A stretch of 64,000 nucleotides of DNA from an uncultured Paraglaciecola sp. Its GTDB lineage: Bacteria; Pseudomonadota; Gammaproteobacteria; Enterobacterales; Alteromonadaceae. Shown here in pieces: positions 26,356 to 34,723 of the stretch (positions are counted from its first letter, which is position 1; every line of letters starts with the position of its first letter). The notes under the pieces were generated by a model, which ran no database searches, had not been told where the DNA came from, and worked only from the letters and a program-made list of their open reading frames with translations. The stretch lies in assembly GCF_937123705.1 (NCBI RefSeq), contig NZ_CAKZKO010000205.1:1-64000 (forward strand). Reading direction: 5' to 3'. A program made the position numbers and the translations under genes.

Positions 26356-26991
26356 TTAAAACCAAGCTTCTGGAATAATCAATATATCGCCAGGCAATAT
26401 ATCCACGTTGGCAGAGATATCACCTTCTTTAATTAATCTATCTATATGCACTGTGTATTCTTTTTGTATACCATCTACAACGCGGATTAATTTAGAGCCG
26501 TCGCCGTTAGCAAATTCGGTAATACCACCAACGGCTACCATCAAATCTAATAACGACATATCTTCTTTATAGCTGATCGCCTGAGGTAAGGTTGCTTCTC
26601 CTATTACTCTGACCTGTTCACTGTATGGGCCCGAATAGCGTCCAACACTTACGGTAACAATAGGATCCCGTATATATTTAGAAAGTTCTTTTTCGACGTC
26701 TCTAGCGAGCGCAGTAGGGGTTTTACCCGAAACCTGCAAATCTTCTACTAAAGAAGTTGTAATCATGCCATCGGGACGAACCGTGAAACTGCCGGATACT
26801 TCAGGATTACGCCATACAAAAATGTCGACATTATCTCCTGGTCCTATTAAATATTTATAATCGTCTATTGAGGTGGTCAGCGAAGGGCGAGTGGTTGCTT
26901 CTGGTAGAAGCGAAGAATTTGAACTACAGCCAGCCATCATAATAAGTCCGAAAGATAACAAACATAGTTGCGTCAATCTCTCTATTTTCAT
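26356..26991 (-). CDS. XrtA-system exopolysaccharide export lipoprotein (Wza-like)
   Basis: A 211-residue lipoprotein with a lipobox MAGC (Cys22). It has a polysaccharide export domain (YLIGPGDNVDIFVWRNPEVSG to IVTVSVGRY) and a SLBB-like domain (VRVIGEATLPQ to LPGDILIIPEAWF). It is the periplasmic/outer-membrane exporter component and first gene of the minus-strand operon, followed by the chain-length determinant. It is smaller than E. coli Wza, as usual in exosortase A loci. It faces the divergent biosynthesis operon across a 157-base intergenic region. Confidence 0.92.
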   Translation of the reverse strand: MKIERLTQLCLLSFGLIMMAGCSSNSSLLPEATTRPSLTTSIDDYKYLIGPGDNVDIFVWRNPEVSGSFTVRPDGMITTSLVEDLQVSGKTPTALARDVEKELSKYIRDPIVTVSVGRYSGPYSEQVRVIGEATLPQAISYKEDMSLLDLMVAVGGITEFANGDGSKLIRVVDGIQKEYTVHIDRLIKEGDISANVDILPGDILIIPEAWF

Positions 26992-27039
26992 ATACGTAAT
27001 TCCCTAAACCAAATAGTTACAAATATAACAAACTTGTCA

Positions 27040-27067
27040 TTTACCACAGCATCATATTCAATATAAT
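27040..27067 (+). promoter_or_regulatory. Putative promoter of the plus-strand XrtA operon
   Basis: TTTACC and a perfect TATAAT (27062-27067) are separated by 16 bases, about 80 bases before the priming glycosyltransferase gene. It is the only good -10 match in the divergent intergenic region. No sigma-54 motif was found here. Confidence 0.45.
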
Positions 27068-27148
27068 GCTGCTCTGAAAAGTTAGTCTATCTCAAATAGT
27101 TAAATTAGCATATGATAATTTATAGTAAAAAAATAATAGGGGTTGTTA

Positions 27149-28561
27149 ATGGCGTTGACCAATAATAAGCAAAGAAAAAGGTCAAATGTATTGGTTTTAG
27201 TGGAAGCATTTTTAATCGGTTATGTTGCCTATATCGCTAATGCTATAGTCGCCAACGCTACAGGCACTGCAAAAGCAGGCGACTTTACCATTATAGCCAG
27301 TGTCAGTATTTTAACCTTTTCGGTGCTTGTTTTTTCTCTTTCAGTTGGTTTGTATGAAGTTAAATTAAGAGAAACCTTTAGAGGCATCATAAGGCGGATA
27401 TTTGTCAGCGTGGCCTTAAGTTACTTTGTAGTGGAGGTGCTTGCTAGCCTGTTTTTTTATGAAGCCAGACCGCACCCTTACTATCTTCCAGTAGCCGCTG
27501 GAATGATAGTGGTGTCTCTTGTGGCGTTTCGTTATTTTATCAGCAAACTGGGGATTTTAGGGCTAGGTGGTTCAAGAATTATCGTTATAGGTGCCGGTGA
27601 GCGAGCCTCGATCATAGAAAAACGTATGCGTCGTGATGTCGACAGATTAGGGTTTGAATTGCTCGGCTTTATACCCATTCCCGGCGATAACCGTGAAGAA
27701 GGGATCCACAACGAAAGACTACTGCACGTTAAAATTGATGAAAATTTCAGAAACTTCATTGCCGACAACGACGTAGATGAAGTGGTTATTGCGTGTGATC
27801 AAAGACGGGGAACCTTACCTGTAGAAATACTGTTTGAATGTCGTATCCGTGGCGTAGAAGTCACCGACTTACTCGATTTTATGGAAAGAGAAACCGGACA
27901 AATTGTGGTGCATTTGATGTATCCAAGTTGGGTGATATATTCCAATGGTTTTAGTTCTCAAAACTATTTACGTGAAGGCTTAGATTACGCCTTTAATTGT
28001 TTAATGGCCTCTATAATACTGTTGTTTACTTGGCCTTTTATGCTGTTGACCGCAATAGTCATCTACTTGGATGATGGGTTGAGAACCGGTACCTCTGTGC
28101 TTTATAAGCAAGAGCGAGTGGGGTTAAATGGCAGGCTATTTAATATCCTTAAGTTCAGAAGTATGCGTCCAGATGCAGAAAGTGACGGAGCAAAGTGGGC
28201 ATCAAAAAATGATACTAGGGTGACACGAATTGGGCAATTTATTAGAAAATATCGAATTGATGAATTACCACAGTTACTTAATGTCTATCGGGGAGAAATG
28301 TCTTTCATTGGCCCACGTCCAGAGCGGCCTCAGTTTGTAGAACAGCTTATTCGTGATATTCCCTATTATAATCAACGGCATAATGTTAAACCTGGGATAG
28401 CTGGTTGGGCTCAACTTAACTACCCCTATGGCGCAAGCATTGAAGATTCCATGGAAAAACTTAAATTTGATCTTTACTATGTCAAACATCAAAGCTTTAT
28501 GTTGGATATGTTGATCCTAATCCGTACAGTTGAAGTGATATTATTCGGTAAAGGGCGTTAA
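27149..28561 (+). CDS. XrtA-system undecaprenyl-phosphate sugar phosphotransferase (TIGR03013/EpsB type)
   Basis: A 470-residue membrane protein that should place the first sugar phosphate on undecaprenyl phosphate and so prime the repeat unit. Four N-terminal membrane segments are followed by a Rossmann-like CoA-binding domain (IIVIGAGERA), another membrane segment near residue 285, and the catalytic bacterial sugar transferase domain (KFRSMRPDAE, RIDELPQLLNV, GEMSFIGPRPERP). ATG 27149 with AATAGGGG seven bases before it was chosen over a TTG six bases upstream. It opens the plus-strand operon. Confidence 0.93.
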   Translation: MALTNNKQRKRSNVLVLVEAFLIGYVAYIANAIVANATGTAKAGDFTIIASVSILTFSVLVFSLSVGLYEVKLRETFRGIIRRIFVSVALSYFVVEVLASLFFYEARPHPYYLPVAAGMIVVSLVAFRYFISKLGILGLGGSRIIVIGAGERASIIEKRMRRDVDRLGFELLGFIPIPGDNREEGIHNERLLHVKIDENFRNFIADNDVDEVVIACDQRRGTLPVEILFECRIRGVEVTDLLDFMERETGQIVVHLMYPSWVIYSNGFSSQNYLREGLDYAFNCLMASIILLFTWPFMLLTAIVIYLDDGLRTGTSVLYKQERVGLNGRLFNILKFRSMRPDAESDGAKWASKNDTRVTRIGQFIRKYRIDELPQLLNVYRGEMSFIGPRPERPQFVEQLIRDIPYYNQRHNVKPGIAGWAQLNYPYGASIEDSMEKLKFDLYYVKHQSFMLDMLILIRTVEVILFGKGR

Positions 28562-28564
28562 AAA

Positions 28565-29404
28565 TTGAAAACGGATGTACTTAATGCAATGACAGTCGAT
28601 GTGGAAGATTTTTTCCATGTTTCGGCTTTTGAATCGGTTATTTCTCCGTCCCAGTGGAAAGATTACCAACCTCGCGTAGATGCCAATACTCGCCGTTTAC
28701 TCGATTTATTTGCCAAGAAGGACATCAAGTCGACCTTCTTTGTTTTAGGTTGGGTGGCTGAACGTTATCCTGAACTAATAACAGAGATCCATCGCCAAGG
28801 TCATGAAATAGCAAGCCATGGCTATGCCCACAGACGAGCTTCTCAGCAAAGTCGTGAAGAATTATTGCAAGACGTAAAACGCTCCAAAGATCATTTGGAA
28901 GATTTAATTGGTGAGCAAGTTTTGGGATACCGTGCCCCTAGCTTTTCTATTGGCTACAGCAACGAGTGGGCGTTTGAAGTGTTAGCCGAGCTGGGATTTA
29001 AATATAGTTCTAGTACCTATCCAGTCAAACATGATCTATATGGCACCCCAGACTGGCCAAGGTTTGCTTATAGTCGCCCTGAAAATATTGTTGAAATTCC
29101 CATTCCAACATTGCGATTAATGGGGAAACAAATACCCATAGGAGGGGGAGGTTATTTTCGTTTATATCCATATAAAATAACCGAAAAACTGATCCGTAAA
29201 TATCTACAGAAAGAAAAACAACCCTATTCTTTTTATTTTCACCCTTGGGAAATTGATGCCCAGCAGCCGAAACTCAGCAATGCCCCGCTAAAATCACGGT
29301 TTCGTCACTATGTGAACTTGCATCGCACAGAAGCTAAATTAGAGCGTTTACTGAGCGATTTTAAATGGTCTACTATGCGTGATGTTTATGGGATCAGTAA
29401 GTGA
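28565..29404 (+). CDS. XrtA-system polysaccharide deacetylase (TIGR03006 type)
   Basis: A 279-residue NodB-family deacetylase. It starts with the subfamily hallmark AMTVDVEDFFHVSAF (metal-site Asp near residues 12-15) and has EIASHGYAHRR with two metal-binding His, GYRAPSFSI and FYFHPWEID at the end. Expected to remove N-acetyl groups from the lipid-linked or nascent polysaccharide. TTG 28565 is the probable start, three bases after the previous gene. Its end overlaps the FemAB gene by GTGA. Confidence 0.92.
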   Translation: MKTDVLNAMTVDVEDFFHVSAFESVISPSQWKDYQPRVDANTRRLLDLFAKKDIKSTFFVLGWVAERYPELITEIHRQGHEIASHGYAHRRASQQSREELLQDVKRSKDHLEDLIGEQVLGYRAPSFSIGYSNEWAFEVLAELGFKYSSSTYPVKHDLYGTPDWPRFAYSRPENIVEIPIPTLRLMGKQIPIGGGGYFRLYPYKITEKLIRKYLQKEKQPYSFYFHPWEIDAQQPKLSNAPLKSRFRHYVNLHRTEAKLERLLSDFKWSTMRDVYGISK

Positions 29405-30447
29405 CAGATCTTTATAGCTACCGTGTTTTGGGTTCTAAAGATGAGGAACTATCTAAGTGGGACAAGTTTGTTGACCAATGCGAACGAGGTAGTTTTTTCC
29501 ATCTATCGGGATGGAAAAAGGTCATTGAACAGGTTTTTAAGCATAAAAGTCACTTTATCTATGCAGAACAAGATGGCGTAATTGTTGGCGTTTTGCCTTT
29601 GGTTGAGCAAAAAAGTTTACTCTTTGGTCATACCTTAGTTTCTACACCGTTTTGCGTTTATGGTGGTGTGGCCTCTGATTCTGATGAGGTTATGTTATTT
29701 CTTGAAAACAAAGCCATTGAGTTAGCTAAGCAATTAGCGGTAGATTACTTAGAGTTACGTTATTCGTTTGCACGTAATAATTCGGCTTTCACTGAAAAGT
29801 GTGCCCATTCGGCTTTTGGTTGCGCGATAGCAGCTGACGATGAAACCATACTTGCGGGCGTTAAAAAGAAGCAACGGGCTAATATACGACGCTCCTTAGA
29901 AAACAATCTAACTTATAGAGTTGATGATGATACAACTACGGCCTATCAAGTTTATTCAGAAAGCGTTCGAAATTTAGGCACGCCAGTATTTTCAGCTCGT
30001 TTCTTTGGAGCACTGCAACATATATTCGCAGATAAATGTGATGTGCTTACGGTTGAACATCAAGGCCGAGCGGTATCTTCTGTATTAAGCTTTTACTACA
30101 AAGGGCAGGTACTACCCTACTATGGAGGAGGGCTAGACCAAGCGCGAGCGTTAAAAAGTAATGACTTTATGTATTATCAATTGATGTGCTCGGCTAAGGG
30201 TTCCAAGCAGTCTAATTATTTCGATTTTGGTCGCAGTAAAGATGATTCGGGCGCATACAAATATAAAAGAACCTGGGGGATGGAGCCTAAACCACTGCAT
30301 TATATGTTCTATTTGGTGTCGGCCACCGAGTTACCTAATTTGTCTCCTAACAACCCTAAATATCAATTGTTAATTCGTATGTGGAAAAAACTGCCCGTTT
30401 CAGTTAGCCGCCTAATTGGTCCATTTTTGTCGAAATACTTGGGGTAA
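29401..30447 (+). CDS. FemAB-family XrtA-associated protein (TIGR03019 type)
   Basis: A 348-residue protein of the GNAT/FemAB fold. The N-terminal WDKFVDQCERGSFFHLSGWKKVIEQ block and the C-terminal YYGGGLDQARALKSNDFMYYQLM and FDFGRSKDDSGAYKYKRTWG motifs are those of the exosortase-associated subfamily. FemAB-like enzymes transfer aminoacyl groups; here an amino-acid or acyl modification of the polysaccharide is plausible but unproven. It starts with GTG overlapping the deacetylase stop by four bases. Confidence 0.9.
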   Translation: MTDLYSYRVLGSKDEELSKWDKFVDQCERGSFFHLSGWKKVIEQVFKHKSHFIYAEQDGVIVGVLPLVEQKSLLFGHTLVSTPFCVYGGVASDSDEVMLFLENKAIELAKQLAVDYLELRYSFARNNSAFTEKCAHSAFGCAIAADDETILAGVKKKQRANIRRSLENNLTYRVDDDTTTAYQVYSESVRNLGTPVFSARFFGALQHIFADKCDVLTVEHQGRAVSSVLSFYYKGQVLPYYGGGLDQARALKSNDFMYYQLMCSAKGSKQSNYFDFGRSKDDSGAYKYKRTWGMEPKPLHYMFYLVSATELPNLSPNNPKYQLLIRMWKKLPVSVSRLIGPFLSKYLG

Positions 30448-30453
30448 CATCAG

Positions 30454-31650
30454 TTGAAAAAGGAAGCTCTACTATTTTTATGTCATCGTATTCCGTTTCC
30501 GCCAAACAAAGGCGACAAAATACGCTCATTTAATATGCTCAAAGCCTTAAGTAAATCATTTGATATCTACTTGGGATGTTTTGTTGATGATCCTTTTGAC
30601 TGGCAATATGCCGACAAGCTAGATAAATTCTGCAAACAAAAGTTGTTGATTAAACAACATAAAACACTTGCAAAAATTAAGGGGTTAAAAGCCTTTTTCA
30701 GTGGCGAAGCCATCTCTGTACCCTATTACTACAGCAGTGAAATGGCGAAGTGGAGTAACCACATATTAGCCAGCGAGAACATCAAGCAAGTGTTTGTTTA
30801 CTCTTCACCAATGGCTCAGTATGTTGAAGGTGACAACTATGCCAACTTTAATCGGGTGATAGACTTTGTTGATGTGGACTCTGATAAGTGGCACCAATAC
30901 GCTCAAGGAAAAACAGGCGTAGCCCGATGGGTATACCAAAGGGAGCATCGTAAACTGCAAGGTTTTGAAAACCGCATTGCCGAACAATTTCAGCATTCTC
31001 TTTTTGTTTCTCCTCAAGAAGCCAATTTATTCAAGCAACAAATCCCCCAGTCGCTAGCAGTAAAAGTAAGCGGCATGTTAAATGGAGTCGATACCGCCTT
31101 TTTTGATCCGAAAAATTCGGAGATTCAAGCCCTAGAAGAAAAGGTAGATGTGGTCTTTACGGGTGCAATGGACTACTGGGCGAATGTAGATGCCGTTATC
31201 TGGTTTAGCCAAAAAGTGTGGCCACTGATACGTGCTAAATATCCTGATGCTTGTTTTTATGTAGTGGGAGGTAACCCTAGTGCGCAGATCCTTGACTTGC
31301 ATGGTAAGCATGGAGTCAATGTGACAGGTCGAGTTGTGGATGTTAGGCCTTATATACTGCAGGCTAAAGTGGCCATTGCTCCGTTGCAGATAGCACGGGG
31401 ATTACAAAATAAAGTACTTGAAGCCATGTCTATGGCCAAGCCAATAGTGGCAACAAGTATGGCAATAGAAGGGATAGAAGGGCGAAATGAAGATGTGCAT
31501 ATCTGCGATGATCCAGTTGCCTTTGCAGGTCAGGTATGTCACTACTTAGTTGAATTTAAGACAGTACAATGCAGTCGAGATTGGATCCTTGAAAACTTGC
31601 AATGGAATGAAACCTTGGCCAAATTGCCAATGATGTTTGAGGAGAAGTAA
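30454..31650 (+). CDS. XrtA-system glycosyltransferase (TIGR03087 type, GT4-like)
   Basis: A 398-residue GT-B glycosyltransferase. The N-terminus LFLCHRIPFPPNKGDKIRSF is diagnostic for this XrtA-linked subfamily. The C-terminal half has VFTGAMDYWANVDAV and the nucleotide-sugar region APLQIARGLQNKVLEAMSM. It adds a sugar to the lipid-linked repeat unit in the cytoplasm; which sugar cannot be read. The start is TTG 30454, six bases after the FemAB gene. Confidence 0.91.
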   Translation: MKKEALLFLCHRIPFPPNKGDKIRSFNMLKALSKSFDIYLGCFVDDPFDWQYADKLDKFCKQKLLIKQHKTLAKIKGLKAFFSGEAISVPYYYSSEMAKWSNHILASENIKQVFVYSSPMAQYVEGDNYANFNRVIDFVDVDSDKWHQYAQGKTGVARWVYQREHRKLQGFENRIAEQFQHSLFVSPQEANLFKQQIPQSLAVKVSGMLNGVDTAFFDPKNSEIQALEEKVDVVFTGAMDYWANVDAVIWFSQKVWPLIRAKYPDACFYVVGGNPSAQILDLHGKHGVNVTGRVVDVRPYILQAKVAIAPLQIARGLQNKVLEAMSMAKPIVATSMAIEGIEGRNEDVHICDDPVAFAGQVCHYLVEFKTVQCSRDWILENLQWNETLAKLPMMFEEK

Positions 31651-31652
31651 AA

Positions 31653-33092
31653 ATGTTGAAAATGAATATATTCAAATGGTTACTGTGTATTTTTGCGGTA
31701 TGGGCAGCACTATTTTATTCCAGCATCGCTTCAACGGTTGCGATTTGGGAACGCTCCGAAACCTTTACTCATTGTTTTATTATCTTTCCTATTTGTATTT
31801 ATTTAATTCAGCAAAATTGGCAAAGACTGAATAGTCAGTCTATTAAGGCAAATTACTGGGCATTGTTACCCATATTATTAACTATGGCCTTATGGCTATT
31901 GGGCGACCTCGCACAGTTATTGGTGATTGAACAAGGCGCGACTTTTTTATTATTACCGCTGTTTATTTGGCTTGTGCTCGGTAATCAAGTAGCAAAAGTA
32001 TTGTTGTTTCCGATGTTTTTTTGGATGTTTAGCGTACCCGCAGGAGAATTTTTAATTCCGGCGCTACAAGATCTCACTGCCGACATCACCGTTTATGCTT
32101 TGCAACTCACCAATATCCCCGTTTACCGCGAAGGTTTATACATTGCGGTTCCCAATGGTTTATTCGAGGTAGCAGTAGCCTGCTCAGGTATTCGTTATTT
32201 GATGGCCTCTTTTACACTGGGAACCTTATTTGCGTATTTGACCTACACTAGCCGCAAGAAGCAGATTATTTTTGTATTATTTTCTCTGTTCTTGCCATTG
32301 CTAGCGAACGGTATCCGCGCTTACGGCATCGTTATGATTGCTCATCTATCTGATATGAAATATGCCACAGGTGTCGATCATTTAATCTACGGCTGGATTT
32401 GGTTTGCTGTGGTGATCTTAGTGATGTTTAGTATTGGTAATATTTGGCGTGACAAAATGCCTAAAGACAAAGCTAGCGAAACGCCTGCTTCCTACGACAA
32501 ATTGCACACTACCCTTATCGCTTTTGTTTTAATCGGTATGAGTTCAGCTGGTATGTATGGCTATCGCGCTAATGCTATAGATACACCTTTACCGGCACCC
32601 TTAGCACTAGACTCGATCATTCAAGCAACGGGCCCCAATAGCGACACTAGTTGGCTCCCTGTTTTTCAAAATCCAAGCAATGAATTCACCGGAAATATTG
32701 ACGGTATAGATTTTTATTTGGCCTATTACGAGTCCAATCAGCAAGGTCAGGAGCTAATTAACAGCGTTCATCAAGATTACAATGAAGATGTCTGGTCAAA
32801 AGTACGCTTCAACAGAGGTAGCACATTTGATCATTTTGAAATTATCAATAACCGCGGTCAATCTAGACTTCTGGCGTACACTTATGTCACCCCATGGGGC
32901 ATTCAACCATCGTCACTCAAAGTCAAACTAACGCAAGCGGGGCAAGCTTTGTTGGGGCAAGCACAACAAGGCTATTATATTGCGATATCCATCCCTGTTG
33001 ACACTAACCATAAACAACAACAGCAGTTTCAAAACATGGCGCAACGCCTGCTTAATGAAGATTTAGCCAAGGTATTTCATGACCCAAGCTAA
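31653..33092 (+). CDS. xrtA: Exosortase A with C-terminal EpsI domain
   Basis: A 479-residue membrane protein. The first about 265 residues form a multi-pass exosortase with the catalytic triad: Cys177 in VACSGIRYL, Arg222 in NGIRAYG and His243 in GVDHLIYGW. It is thought to cleave PEP-CTERM signals and attach the protein to the cell surface. After a further membrane segment, residues about 290-479 form an EpsI-type domain (LPVFQNPSNEFTG to YYIAISIPVD), which is a separate protein in many species. GAGGAG lies well placed before ATG 31653. The end overlaps the next gene by 14 bases. Confidence 0.95.
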   Translation: MLKMNIFKWLLCIFAVWAALFYSSIASTVAIWERSETFTHCFIIFPICIYLIQQNWQRLNSQSIKANYWALLPILLTMALWLLGDLAQLLVIEQGATFLLLPLFIWLVLGNQVAKVLLFPMFFWMFSVPAGEFLIPALQDLTADITVYALQLTNIPVYREGLYIAVPNGLFEVAVACSGIRYLMASFTLGTLFAYLTYTSRKKQIIFVLFSLFLPLLANGIRAYGIVMIAHLSDMKYATGVDHLIYGWIWFAVVILVMFSIGNIWRDKMPKDKASETPASYDKLHTTLIAFVLIGMSSAGMYGYRANAIDTPLPAPLALDSIIQATGPNSDTSWLPVFQNPSNEFTGNIDGIDFYLAYYESNQQGQELINSVHQDYNEDVWSKVRFNRGSTFDHFEIINNRGQSRLLAYTYVTPWGIQPSSLKVKLTQAGQALLGQAQQGYYIAISIPVDTNHKQQQQFQNMAQRLLNEDLAKVFHDPS

Positions 33093-34221
33093 ATTGCACA
33101 TAGCCCATGTGCTGTTTCGCTTTGATACGGGCGGGCTAGAAAATGGTGTGGTAAACCTTATCAATCGACTTGGCGAAAAAGGTTACCAGCACAGTATTAT
33201 TACGCTCAAAGGCCATTGCCCTGAATTTGCAGCCCGTATTACCACGGCTAATGTTCAATTCTTCGATTTAGCCAAACAAGATGGCAACGACTGGCGCATG
33301 TTCCTGCGCCTAAATAAATTACTAAAAACCTTAAAGCCCAATATCCTGCATACCCGTAATTTAACCTCCCTCGAATGCCAGTTTATTGGATGGTGGCGCG
33401 GCATAAAAGGCCGAGTCCATGGCGAGCATGGCTGGGATGTGAATGACTTAGGTGGCTGCAACCCCAAATTTCAAAAACTAAGACGACTTTTTCGGCCTTT
33501 TATCCACCATTATATTGCCTTGTCGACCGAAGCCAGAGACTACCTGCAGCAAAAGATTAAAGTCGCTCAACACAAGATCACCCATATTTGTAATGGCGTG
33601 GATACGGATAAGTTCTCAGCACAGCAGAGCCTACCTGATGGCCTTCCTGAGCATTTTAAACAACAAGATAACCTAATTTTTGGCACAGTGGGTCGCCTGG
33701 CCGATGTAAAAAATCAACCTTTTTTGCTTGAAGCTTTTATCCAGCTACAACAAGCACACCCCGACCAAGCACAACGCCTGAAACTCCTGATTGTTGGTGA
33801 AGGGGTTTTAAGGCAAAAACTCGAGAGCAGAATTGCGCAAGCCAATATCCAGCAGCATGTATTCCTTGCTGGCAATCAACAAAATGTAGCCCAGTGGATG
33901 GATGCGATGGATGTGTTTGTGCTGCCGTCATTAGCCGAAGGCATTTCCAATACCATATTAGAAGCCATGGCCAGTGGCTTGCCGGTCATTGCCACAAAAG
34001 TCGGTGGTAACCCAGATTTGATTATGCCCGAATTGGCTAAAAGCCACCTAGTGCCCACCGACAATGTACAAAAATTGACTAACGCCATGGCGCAATACGC
34101 ACTAGATAATGACAAACTGGCAGAAAATAGTGTAAAAGTGCAAAAGCACTGCCAAAAAAACTTTAGCATCGACACTATGGTGGCCAGTTACCACCAACTG
34201 TATCAACAGCTAGGAAGATAA
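33079..34221 (+). CDS. XrtA-system glycosyltransferase (TIGR03088 type, GT4)
   Basis: A 380-residue GT4 enzyme. The N-terminal LHIAHVLFRFDTGGLENGVVNLI marks the XrtA-associated subfamily; later GTVGRLADVKNQPFLLEAF and the E-x7-E region PSLAEGISNTILEAMASGLPV bind the sugar nucleotide. It probably extends the repeat unit. It overlaps xrtA by 14 bases. The next 500 bases are hairpin repeats. Confidence 0.92.
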   Translation: MTQAKLHIAHVLFRFDTGGLENGVVNLINRLGEKGYQHSIITLKGHCPEFAARITTANVQFFDLAKQDGNDWRMFLRLNKLLKTLKPNILHTRNLTSLECQFIGWWRGIKGRVHGEHGWDVNDLGGCNPKFQKLRRLFRPFIHHYIALSTEARDYLQQKIKVAQHKITHICNGVDTDKFSAQQSLPDGLPEHFKQQDNLIFGTVGRLADVKNQPFLLEAFIQLQQAHPDQAQRLKLLIVGEGVLRQKLESRIAQANIQQHVFLAGNQQNVAQWMDAMDVFVLPSLAEGISNTILEAMASGLPVIATKVGGNPDLIMPELAKSHLVPTDNVQKLTNAMAQYALDNDKLAENSVKVQKHCQKNFSIDTMVASYHQLYQQLGR

Positions 34222-34229
34222 AGGCACTA

Positions 34230-34700
34230 GATCCCCGATAAAAGCATTTGGGAACGACAAGAATATATACCGTCATGCCGGTAGTCTTTTTAGCCGGCAT
34301 CCAGTGCCTTTACAGTTGAAGGTGACAAAGACACTGGATCCCCGATAAAAGCACTTGGGGATGACAAGAATAGATACCGTCATGCCGGCAGTCTTTTTAG
34401 CCGGCATCCAGCGACTTTGGAGTTGATGGTGACAAAGGCACTAGATCCCCGATAAAAGCATTCGGGGATGACAAAAATAGTTACAGTCATGCCGGCAGTC
34501 TTTATAGCCGGCATCCAGCGACTTTTAAGTTGATGGTGACAAAGAGGCTGGATCCCCGATCAAAAGATTTCGGGGATGACAATAAGGGGCGCTAGGTTCC
34601 CGATAAAAACATTCGGGAACGACAGAATATTAAAAATTACCGTCGCCCTTGCGAACGACAAGTATTACCGTCATCCTCGCGCATGCGGGAATAACAAGAC
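34230..34700. repeat. Tandem double-hairpin repeat, 107-bp period
   Basis: GATCCCCGAT begins at 34230, 34337, 34444 and 34551, an exact period of 107 bases for three units. Each unit has two palindromes: ATCCCCGATAAAAGCATTCGGGGAT (or a partly changed form) and ATGCCGGCAG...TAGCCGGCAT (first at 34272-34304). The tail to 34700 holds a TTCCCGATAAAAACATTCGGGAA unit and a CGTCATCCTCGCGCATGCGGG unit. These elements fill the 502-base gap before the amidotransferase gene; no gene was seen there. Confidence 0.93.
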
Positions 34701-34723
34701 TAAATCATTAAGGATCAAAATCG

